Part shown: positions 1-5,725 of the stretch, piece by piece | How the letters are laid out: every line of letters starts with the position of its first letter | How positions within the stretch are numbered: the first letter of the stretch is position 1 | Origin: an uncultured Treponema sp. | Lineage (GTDB): Bacteria; Spirochaetota; Spirochaetia; Treponematales; Treponemataceae | DNA: 6,930 bases | Direction: 5' to 3' | Assembly (NCBI GenBank): GCA_905372345.1 | Contig: CAJPPE010000083.1 | Location: 1-6,930 of the forward strand | Program-made: the position numbers and the translations under genes | Notes under the pieces: model-generated | Database searches by the model: none | The model's input: the letters and a program-made list of their open reading frames with translations, nothing else | Told to the model about the DNA's origin: nothing

Positions 1-16
1 ATAAGAGTATAATGTA

Positions 17-50
17 TTAAGCGTCAGGGGAAATTCCCCTGCACGCTTAA
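17..50 (+). terminator. Strong hairpin, probable 3' end of upstream transcript
   Basis: The outer arms 17-24 (TTAAGCGT) and 43-50 (ACGCTTAA) pair perfectly. The inner arms 25-31 (CAGGGGA) and 35-41 (TCCCCTG) also pair, leaving a 3-nt loop and one bulged C at 42. Stability should be high. Only a weak U-run follows (ATGATCTTTG), so this is not a textbook intrinsic terminator. It could instead be a 3' stabilising structure of a gene lying left of the window; in treponemes that would often be another flaB copy, which is an inference from synteny. No coding sequence can be supported in bases 1-16. Confidence 0.5.
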
Positions 51-74
51 ATGATCTTTGAAAAATGCCCTTTA
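48..74 (+). promoter_or_regulatory. Candidate sigma-28 (FliA-type) promoter for flaB
   Basis: TAAA at 48-51 is followed by exactly 15 nt and then GCCCTTTA at 67-74. The flagellar sigma-28 consensus is TAAA-N15-GCCGATAA, so the -35 core and spacing match and the -10 matches at 5 of 8 positions. Flagellin genes of treponemes are generally considered sigma-28 dependent. Transcription would start near 80-85 and give a leader of about 165 nt containing the 101-145 stem-loop. The -35 overlaps the end of the 17-50 hairpin. No better sigma-70 pair was found between here and the gene. Confidence 0.35.
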
Positions 75-100
75 TGGGCGGCCCTTATGAAGCCCTGTAC

Positions 101-145
101 CGCAGTATTATTAACAGTTTGAGTAAAATTGTTAATAATACTGTG
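101..145 (+). other. 20-bp perfect stem-loop (dyad) in flaB leader
   Basis: Bases 103-116 (CAGTATTATTAACA) are the exact reverse complement of 130-143. Adding the flanking pairs, including two G-U wobbles (102/144 and 117/129), gives an uninterrupted stem of 101-120 with 126-145 around a 5-nt loop, GAGTA. It is A+T-rich and followed by TTTAT rather than a long T-run, so terminator function is doubtful. It may be an mRNA 5' stabiliser or attenuator in the flaB leader, an operator-like dyad in DNA, or the 3' end of an upstream transcript. Confidence 0.6.
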
Positions 146-194
146 TTTATGATTTGTATAAAAGGCGCAAAATTTTATGCAAGATTATAAAATA

Positions 195-248
195 CAGGAG
201 TATTTTCAGCAAAGGATGCTGAACTATAAGACTTCAGGGAGGGTCATT
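195..248 (+). promoter_or_regulatory. flaB ribosome binding site with possible CsrA-binding sites
   Basis: AGGGAGGG at 236-243 gives a strong Shine-Dalgarno sequence (GGAGG 238-242) 6 nt before the ATG at 249, which fixes the start. Three GGA motifs occur in the leader: 197-199, 214-216 and 238-240. The middle one lies in the 5-nt loop AAGGA (212-216) of a perfect 7-bp stem, TTCAGCA 205-211 with TGCTGAA 217-223, and reads AAGGATG. The last reads CAGGGA (235-240) and overlaps the ribosome binding site. A looped GGA upstream plus a second over the Shine-Dalgarno is the arrangement by which CsrA represses flagellin translation in Bacillus subtilis (hag), and CsrA also acts on flaB in Borrelia. 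CsrA binding here is inferred. Confidence 0.5.
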
Positions 249-1106
249 ATGATTATTAATCACAATATGAGTGCAATGTTTGCACAAAGACAGGGAGGAG
301 TCAACGAACTTCATCTCTCAAAAAACATCGAAAAACTTTCCAGTGCGCAAAGAATCAACCGCGCAGGTGACGATGCTTCAGGTTTAGCCGTATCCGAAAA
401 GATGCGAAGCCAAATCAGAGGTTTAAACCAAGCCGGACAGAATATTCAAAACGGTGTTTCTTTTATTCAAGCAACGGAAGGTTACTTGGGTGAAACTACA
501 GATATAGTTCAGAGATTAAGAGAGTTGGCTATACAGGCCTCAAACGGAATTTATTCTGCCGAAGACAGAATGCAGATTCAAGTCGAAGTATCACAGCTTG
601 TTGACGAAGTAGACAGAATCGCAAGTCATGCTCAATTCAACGGAATGAACATTCTTACAGGCCGTTTTGCACAGGATTCCGTATCGGGACCCATGCAGCT
701 CCACGTCGGTGCAAATATGGATCAAAGAGAGAAGATCTATATAGGAACGATGACAGCTACAGCACTCGGTATTATAGGAGCTCAGCAGGGCGGAGAAGAT
801 AAGATGATTTCAATGTCTTCTGTAGACGGTGCAAACATGGCATTGGGAGCCCTCGATAATGCTCTTAAGCAGATTAACAAGCAGCGTGCAGACCTTGGTG
901 CATACCAAAATAGGTTTGAAATGGCATACAACGGTATAGCAATTGCTTCCGAAAATATGCAGGCTGCAGAATCAAGAATCCGAGATGCAGATATGGCTAA
1001 AGAGATTGTAGACTATACAAAGAACCAGATCTTGATCCAGTCAGGAACTGCTATGCTGGCACAAGCCAATGCTCAGCCTCAGGCTGTTGTTAGGCTTCTT
1101 CAATAA
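249..1106 (+). CDS. flaB: FlaB periplasmic flagellar filament core flagellin
   Basis: This 285-aa flagellin polymerises into the core of the spirochaete periplasmic filament. The N-terminus [14 protein letters not shown] and the block [20 protein letters not shown] (about residues 36-55) are typical of treponemal FlaB. The N-terminal D0/D1 region covers roughly residues 1-140 and the C-terminal D1/D0 region 200-285, ending with [19 protein letters not shown] and RLLQ. As is usual for FlaB there is no long variable D2/D3 insert. VEVSQL (112-117) matches the motif I recall as O-glycosylated in T. denticola FlaB. An in-frame ATG at 177 would add 24 residues, but it lacks a good ribosome site and FlaB proteins begin at MIINHN, so 249 was chosen. 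Ala33 replaces the usual Gly of the KLSSG motif. Position just before flaG-fliD suggests the flaB3 paralogue, but the paralogue number is uncertain. Confidence 0.96.
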   Translation: MIINHNMSAMFAQRQGGVNELHLSKNIEKLSSAQRINRAGDDASGLAVSEKMRSQIRGLNQAGQNIQNGVSFIQATEGYLGETTDIVQRLRELAIQASNGIYSAEDRMQIQVEVSQLVDEVDRIASHAQFNGMNILTGRFAQDSVSGPMQLHVGANMDQREKIYIGTMTATALGIIGAQQGGEDKMISMSSVDGANMALGALDNALKQINKQRADLGAYQNRFEMAYNGIAIASENMQAAESRIRDADMAKEIVDYTKNQILIQSGTAMLAQANAQPQAVVRLLQ

Positions 1107-1122
1107 CGAAGCAGATCTTGTG

Positions 1123-1176
1123 AGGGCTGATAAAGAAAGAGATAACCGGATGTCATCTCTTAAACTTGAAAGCCCT
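1123..1176 (+). other. Nested stem-loop in flaB 3' untranslated region
   Basis: An outer helix AGGGCT 1123-1128 with AGCCCT 1171-1176 encloses a perfect 7-bp hairpin, AAGAGAT 1137-1143 with ATCTCTT 1155-1161. It begins 16 nt after the flaB stop, and the sequence TAGAATTTTT follows it directly. It lies before the stronger intrinsic terminator and may protect the abundant flaB mRNA from 3' exonucleases; that role is inferred. Confidence 0.4.
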
Positions 1177-1186
1177 TAGAATTTTT

Positions 1187-1225
1187 AGGAAGAAAGAAGA
1201 TGCGCCCTTCTTCTTCCTTTTTTTT
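1187..1225 (+). terminator. Intrinsic terminator of flaB
   Basis: Purine-rich left arm 1187-1199 pairs with pyrimidine-rich 1207-1218 as GGAAGAA/TTCTTCC, then a bulged A1195, then GAAG/CTTC, closing a 7-nt loop (ATGCGCC). Eight T residues follow (1218-1225). It separates flaB from flaG, so flaG-fliD probably has its own promoter in 1226-1290. Only weak candidates are visible there, such as TTGATG at 1237 with TATCTT at 1259. Confidence 0.85.
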
Positions 1226-1307
1226 ACTGCTAAGAGTTGATGCTTAAAACGTTGTAACTATCTTTAGATGTCACGGATGATGTCTATTAAAGCCAAGGAG
1301 GTTTTTT

Positions 1308-1679
1308 ATGAGTATAGAAGTAAACGGCATAGGGCACCAAGCAGTACTACAACCAATACGTGATACAGCGATTAACGGCTCAATGCGGGCTGCATCCGAT
1401 GTAATAGTACAAAAGGAAGCCGCCGAACAAGCCGAAAATCAAAAAGTACTTGCTGACCCTAATGAAATCTCAAAAGCGGTTGCACAAATCCAAAAACTAT
1501 GCGAAATGTGTGATCGAAAATTACAATTTAGAGTAAACAAAGAAACAAACCGCATTGTCATTAAGGTAATAGACGCAAATACCGACAAGGTAATAAGGGA
1601 AATTCCGTCAGAAGAAATACAAAGACTACAGGCCAGAATACGTGAAACAGTCGGCCTTTTATTTGATGAAACAATTTAA
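1308..1679 (+). CDS. flaG: FlaG family flagellar protein
   Basis: This is a 123-aa protein. Residues about 55-123 form the FlaG domain: an amphipathic helix (EISKAVAQIQKLCEMCDRKL), then LQFRVNKETNRIVIKVIDANT and KVIREIPSEEIQRLQ, ending GLLFDETI. The pattern of hydrophobic strand, valine-rich strand, IREIPSEE and G-L-LFD is diagnostic. The first 50 residues are variable and low in complexity. FlaG proteins associate with filament assembly and influence filament length in some bacteria; the molecular role is poorly defined. The start has an excellent ribosome site, AAGGAGG at 1295-1301, 6 nt before the ATG. fliD follows after 45 nt with no terminator, so the two are very likely co-transcribed. 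The direct repeat GATGTC (1267 and 1279) lies just upstream with no known role. Confidence 0.92.
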   Translation: MSIEVNGIGHQAVLQPIRDTAINGSMRAASDVIVQKEAAEQAENQKVLADPNEISKAVAQIQKLCEMCDRKLQFRVNKETNRIVIKVIDANTDKVIREIPSEEIQRLQARIRETVGLLFDETI

Positions 1680-1724
1680 TCGGTGTTTTCCCTTTTTAGG
1701 TATCAAAAGAAAACAGGGGTTTAG

Positions 1725-3689
1725 ATGTCCGATTTAAGTATACCTGGAGTCAATAGTACATACGAAAAGCTGGTTGAAGCTTTGATGAAAAAGGAACGAA
1801 TTCCTCGTGACAGAGAAGCCGAAAAACTGGAAAATTTAAAATTACAAAATGACTCTTGGAGACAGGTTAATAAATTTTCTCTTGAAGTACGAAATGCAGC
1901 GAGAGACCTATATTCTTTTAATAATCCCTTTGTAGAAAAAATAGCAGAATCCACAAATGAAAGATCCTTTACGGCAACAACTTCCAGAGGTGCAAAAGAT
2001 CAAACAGTCAAAATTAATGTTGTACAAATTGCAGAATCAGACAAATTTTTAACCAAAGAAATAAATAAAGATTTTGAAATACCAAAAGGAAAATATACAT
2101 TTAAAATAGGAGAAAAAAGTGTATCGGTAAACTGGAAAGGCGGTAAATATAAAGGTTTTATCGCTCTTGTAAACTCCAAAGCAAAAGAAATTTTAAACAT
2201 AACCGAATTAAAAATAACACCGGATACAAAATCTCTTTTATTTTCATCAAATATAACCGGTGAAAAAAATCGATTGGAATTTGCTGATGATGCACTTGAC
2301 CTAGCCCTTGAAATGGGACTTATCAAAAAAAATGACACATCTGCCATAAAAACTTCCGTTCCTTCAATTGAAGCAAAACCTGAATCGTCCCAAAAAATAG
2401 ATTTTTCCGAAGCTGTAAGAGCCAAAGGGCAATATGTCATGGAGCTTAAAGTTTCAATTAAAGAATCATCAAAAATTCCCGTAGAAAAAGAAGATACGAG
2501 CGAAAAACTTTATGAACGAATAGGCTCAATTTCATACAGAGGTATTGTGGTACAAAATGAACCTTCAAATGACGGTCTTGAAAAAACACAGATGGGTGCT
2601 AAAGATAATGCCGTTCCAAAGGTTGATATGAATATTTTAGCCTTAGAGTCAACAAGAGGAGTTCTCATTCCCCTGCCCCCCCTTTCGGAAAATGCCGAAA
2701 CCCAGACAATTACGATTCCGTTGGCTGAATATGGAGACGTAAAGGCTCTTGCAATAAACAATAATAACACCGAAAAGGCCGTTTTAATTGAAAATATTAA
2801 AATATTTGATCCCAAGGCGGCCGGAGACTATGTGCCTGTAAACCCTGTTTCAACGGCACAAGATGCTATAATCAATTTTGAGGGTATTCAAATTAAAAGA
2901 GATAAAAACGATATTGACGATTTAATCCCTAGTGTTACCCTTCACGCTCATGAGCCTTCTGAAAAGCAGGAAAAACTTACTATAAAACCGGATGTAGAAG
3001 CCGTCAAAAATGCCATTATTGAACTTGTAGCTAAATACAATCGGCTTTTTGCTCAAGTAAACATACTGACACAAAACAAGCCGGAAATAATCGAAGAGCT
3101 TACTTATCTTTCGGAAGCTGAAATTGAAGATGCCGAAAAAAAATTAGGTTTAATGTATAGCGACTCTACTCTAATTACATTAAAATCCAATTTAAGGCAA
3201 ACAATAAATACTCCGTATAAGCCTGCAGATGACTCCAAGATATTTATGTTGGCTCAACTGGGAATTTCAACAAAATCAGACAGCTCAGGCGGCATAGATA
3301 TGTCGCGCCTTCGCGGATATCTGGAAATTGATGAAAAGAAACTTGATGAAGCCTTAAACAACAATATGGAAGAAGTAAAACTATTTTTCGGCTTTGATTC
3401 TGACGGAGATATTTTGATAGACTCAGGACTTGCCCATGCAATGTATGAATACATAAACCCGTACACACAAAGAGGAGGTATTTTAGGAATAAAAACCGAT
3501 TCTTTAAAAGTAAAGATGGACTCTTCTCAAAAAAGAATAGAAAACTATGATAAAAAACTTGCCGAAAAAGAAGCTGCTCTTAAAAAGAAATACGGAATAA
3601 TGGACGGAACATTAAAAAGTTTACAAAAACAATCACAGACGATGAAGAATTTTACGGATTCTCTTAAAAAAAGTAATAAGGATGAATAG
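1725..3689 (+). CDS. fliD: FliD flagellar filament cap protein
   Basis: FliD (HAP2) sits at the distal tip of the filament and catalyses insertion of flagellin subunits; in spirochaetes this happens in the periplasm. The 654-aa product has a FliD_N region at about 5-105 (IPGVNSTYEKLVEALMKKER, then SWRQVNKFSLEVRNAARDLYSF and a helical to beta transition near 85-105). A flagellin-IN-like stretch lies near 378-420 (AIINFEGIQIKRDKNDIDD). The FliD_C region spans about 421-645 and contains FMLAQLGIST, LEIDEKKLDEALNNN, EEVKLFFG and a coiled-coil tail from about 590. It is longer than enterobacterial FliD (about 470 aa), with the extra length in the middle (about 110-375), and is similar to the long FliD recalled from Borrelia. 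The start follows AGGGG at 1715-1719. The stop abuts the next gene. Confidence 0.93.
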   Translation: MSDLSIPGVNSTYEKLVEALMKKERIPRDREAEKLENLKLQNDSWRQVNKFSLEVRNAARDLYSFNNPFVEKIAESTNERSFTATTSRGAKDQTVKINVVQIAESDKFLTKEINKDFEIPKGKYTFKIGEKSVSVNWKGGKYKGFIALVNSKAKEILNITELKITPDTKSLLFSSNITGEKNRLEFADDALDLALEMGLIKKNDTSAIKTSVPSIEAKPESSQKIDFSEAVRAKGQYVMELKVSIKESSKIPVEKEDTSEKLYERIGSISYRGIVVQNEPSNDGLEKTQMGAKDNAVPKVDMNILALESTRGVLIPLPPLSENAETQTITIPLAEYGDVKALAINNNNTEKAVLIENIKIFDPKAAGDYVPVNPVSTAQDAIINFEGIQIKRDKNDIDDLIPSVTLHAHEPSEKQEKLTIKPDVEAVKNAIIELVAKYNRLFAQVNILTQNKPEIIEELTYLSEAEIEDAEKKLGLMYSDSTLITLKSNLRQTINTPYKPADDSKIFMLAQLGISTKSDSSGGIDMSRLRGYLEIDEKKLDEALNNNMEEVKLFFGFDSDGDILIDSGLAHAMYEYINPYTQRGGILGIKTDSLKVKMDSSQKRIENYDKKLAEKEAALKKKYGIMDGTLKSLQKQSQTMKNFTDSLKKSNKDE

Positions 3690-4283
3690 ATGAATATCAA
3701 ATTAAACGGACAAGAAATTGAATTAAAGTTGGAAAACGAAATCACAATAGGCGATGTTCTAGGGAATATAGAACAAGAATGCCGAAATCAAAAAAACACC
3801 ATCACTCAAGTTCGCGTAAACGGAAAAGAATTGACTTTAAGCGAACTTGATGAGCTTTTTGAAGCTCCTCATAAAATGGACATAAACATTGAGCTGTATA
3901 CAACAAGCGGAGATGACATACGAAACCTTTTAAAAGGTCTTGGCGATGAATTTATAAAAAATTCGGAAGAAATTGAAAAAATTCCTATAAAGGTTCAAAC
4001 AGGAAGTGATGTTGAAGTTATAAAAACAATAGAAACATTCTCTATTAATCTGGCAAAACTCTATGAAACGGCAAAATTATTTGATATTGCTGATATACCT
4101 GAAGATTTAAAGTTGGGAGAAATGACGATTAGAGAATACCAAAGCGAAATATCGTCCAATTTAGATTCTATTATTCATGCGATTGAAGATACCGATACCG
4201 TAGAAATTTCAGATATTGCAGAATATGAATTAGCACCGATTGTAAAAAAATTGGGAAATGGTTTATTATCAATAAAATCATAG
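3690..4283 (+). CDS. Conserved hypothetical protein downstream of fliD (possible flagellar chaperone)
   Basis: I do not recognise this 197-aa protein with certainty. It is acidic, lacks a signal peptide or membrane segment, and is probably cytoplasmic. Residues 1-70 look like alternating strands and helices of a small beta-grasp-like fold (MNIKLNGQEIELKLENEITI, then VRVNGKELT and INIELYTT). Residues 75-197 are predicted mostly helical, ending with EISDIAEYELAPIVKKL. The ATG directly follows the fliD stop (TAG 3687-3689), with AAGGA at 3678-3682 inside fliD as ribosome site, so translation is probably coupled to fliD. Many bacteria encode the FliS and FliT export chaperones at exactly this place, and a helical partner of FliD or FlaB is a reasonable guess, but no FliS or FliT motif is clear. 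Confidence 0.85.
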   Translation: MNIKLNGQEIELKLENEITIGDVLGNIEQECRNQKNTITQVRVNGKELTLSELDELFEAPHKMDINIELYTTSGDDIRNLLKGLGDEFIKNSEEIEKIPIKVQTGSDVEVIKTIETFSINLAKLYETAKLFDIADIPEDLKLGEMTIREYQSEISSNLDSIIHAIEDTDTVEISDIAEYELAPIVKKLGNGLLSIKS

Positions 4284-4297
4284 GCGGAGAATAAAAA

Positions 4298-4558
4298 ATG
4301 ATTGTTTCTGAAATAAAAAATATTGAAAAAGAAGATACCCACATATATTATCGGCAAAGATATGTTGGAACGGCCGTGTATACAATATTGGGTAAAGAGC
4401 AAAACGGAAAGGTAGAATTTTTTGTAGAACATAAGCCTACCGGCGAAACCGAAATACAGGTACAGATGATAGACAAGATAGACTATCCAGTTTTACAGAT
4501 AATGATGGATTTAAAAGCCTGCGTCCGCCGTTTAATCGAAACAAGGAAATTACCGTAA
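4298..4558 (+). CDS. Hypothetical protein, 86 aa
   Basis: I cannot assign this 86-aa protein to a family. It has no signal peptide or transmembrane segment. The first two thirds look beta-rich (HIYYRQRYVGTAVYTILG, KVEFFVEHKPTGETEIQVQM) and the C-terminus is one helix (VLQIMMDLKACVRRLIETRKL). GGAG at 4286-4289 lies 8 nt before the ATG. The gap to the gene before is 14 nt, and its stop codon shares one base with the tsaE start (TAATG at 4556-4560). This supports a real translated operon member despite its size. Lying between flagellar and tRNA-modification genes, its context does not settle its role. Confidence 0.8.
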   Translation: MIVSEIKNIEKEDTHIYYRQRYVGTAVYTILGKEQNGKVEFFVEHKPTGETEIQVQMIDKIDYPVLQIMMDLKACVRRLIETRKLP

Positions 4559-4989
4559 TGGAATTTACAGTAAAAACCGAAGAAGATACTATTAATTTAG
4601 GAAAAAAAATAGGAGAAAAGTTAAAAAAAGGAGATGTAGTGGCCCTTGACGGTTCTTTAGCAGCAGGAAAAACCTATCTGACAAAGGGTATAGCTAAAGG
4701 CTTGGGTATTCAAGAAGATATTACAAGCCCTACTTTTACCCTAATATCGGAATATTCAGGCCGTTTCCATCTATACCATATGGATGTATATAGGCTTGAA
4801 GGTGTAGAAGATTTTTTAGACCTTGGTACTGAAGAAATGTTATATGGAGATGGAGTTTGCGTGATTGAATGGAGTAAAAAGGTAAAACAAGTATTACCTA
4901 AAAACACTATTTATATCGACATAATGGTAAATGATGATAATTCCAGAAAAATTATCATCAACAGCAAAGACTTTTGTGAGGATTTATGA
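4558..4989 (+). CDS. tsaE: TsaE, tRNA threonylcarbamoyladenosine biosynthesis ATPase
   Basis: TsaE is the small P-loop ATPase that works with TsaB and TsaD to transfer the threonylcarbamoyl group onto A37 of ANN-decoding tRNAs (t6A), in the cytoplasm. The 143-aa length is normal. Walker A is GSLAAGKT at residues 32-39 (Lys38, Thr39); most homologues have G-x-L-G-AGKT, so Ala35 is a mild variant that still fits GxxxxGKT. TSPTFTLISEY (56-66), the family signature HMDVYRL (74-80) and VIEWS (102-106) are all present. A ribosome site AAGGA lies at 4543-4547. Its start overlaps the preceding stop by one base and its own stop overlaps tsaB in ATGA, so translation is coupled. Confidence 0.95.
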   Translation: MEFTVKTEEDTINLGKKIGEKLKKGDVVALDGSLAAGKTYLTKGIAKGLGIQEDITSPTFTLISEYSGRFHLYHMDVYRLEGVEDFLDLGTEEMLYGDGVCVIEWSKKVKQVLPKNTIYIDIMVNDDNSRKIIINSKDFCEDL

Positions 4990-5639
4990 ACATAATTTGT
5001 ATCGATACAAGTTTTTCCTCTGTTGCAATAACGGCTCAAGGAGATGAAGGCACGGTTACTTCTGTTTTTACTCCGGCTAAAGCCCGACATTCTGCCATCT
5101 TGATTCCTGCAATAGAAGCCGCCGTAAAACAGGCAGGCTTTTCTGTGGACAAAACCGATGTTTTAGTATGCCCTCAGGGACCTGGAGGTTTTACCGGTTT
5201 AAGACTTGCTTACTCAACAGCGAAGGCCATACAGCTGCAAACTAATGCTCGTTTTTTTTGTGTTTCTATTTTGGAGGCTCTTTGTTATAGATATGGCGGT
5301 AAAAATCAATTTTTATCGGTTATTGACGCAAAAAGAGACTGTTTTTATGTACAAGCATTTGAAAATAAAAAGCCGATATCGGAGGCTCTTGATATAAGTG
5401 CAGAGGATGCGCTTAAACTGATTGATAAAAACAAAAAAACTATTATTTGCGGTTTCGGTACTGAAAAATTCAGTGAAGAAGCCGGAGCTTTTATTGAGTC
5501 AAACAATATCACTTTGATAGAAGCAGACAAAGAAGTTTTTTCAAAAATTTTGCTTGATTGTTTTTTAGCAAACAAAAATTGTAAAAAAGTTGAAGACCAT
5601 GATGGCCCGGTGTATATTAGAAAGATCGTCAAGAGTTGA
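4986..5639 (+). CDS. tsaB: TsaB, tRNA threonylcarbamoyladenosine biosynthesis subunit
   Basis: TsaB is a catalytically silent ASKHA-fold paralogue of TsaD. It dimerises with TsaD and, with TsaE, forms the complex that makes t6A37 in tRNA. The 217-aa product begins MNIICIDTS (the family IDTS strand, residues 6-9), continues with RHSAILIPAI (34-43) and the hallmark GPGGFTGLR (65-73), then the DAKRDCFYVQAF stretch (114-125). The C-terminal half is divergent, as is common in TsaB. It is slightly shorter than E. coli TsaB (231 aa). The start lies in an ATGA overlap with tsaE, with GAGG at 4978-4981. TsaC and TsaD are not in the window. Confidence 0.94.
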   Translation: MNIICIDTSFSSVAITAQGDEGTVTSVFTPAKARHSAILIPAIEAAVKQAGFSVDKTDVLVCPQGPGGFTGLRLAYSTAKAIQLQTNARFFCVSILEALCYRYGGKNQFLSVIDAKRDCFYVQAFENKKPISEALDISAEDALKLIDKNKKTIICGFGTEKFSEEAGAFIESNNITLIEADKEVFSKILLDCFLANKNCKKVEDHDGPVYIRKIVKS

Positions 5640-5725
5640 TTTTTCAAGAGTGCTGCCGAATATATTAAAAAACGTCTGAAACCAACCTCAAAGAAAAAAT
5701 AGTCCTTACTCTTGATGATGTTGAT

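Noticed and set aside
177..248. N-terminal extension of FlaB from ATG 177
   Set aside because: It adds 24 residues absent from FlaB proteins. The strong Shine-Dalgarno at 236-243 points to ATG 249, and the stretch fits a structured leader.
1226..1290. Sigma-28 or strong sigma-70 promoter for flaG-fliD
   Set aside because: TAAA at 1245 has no matching -10 at the right spacing, and the sigma-70-like pair at 1237/1259 matches at only 4 of 6 positions in each element, so no promoter feature was listed.
1721..3745. Several minus-strand open frames of 66-146 codons across fliD
   Set aside because: They lie opposite a clear fliD coding frame, have no recognisable domains, and are explained as antisense shadows of it.
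5667..5673. A AAA AAC slippery heptamer as a programmed -1 frameshift into the HD-GYP frame
   Set aside because: A -1 shift leads to a stop at 5700-5702 and not into the HD-GYP frame, which needs +1 or -2. No supporting downstream structure was seen.
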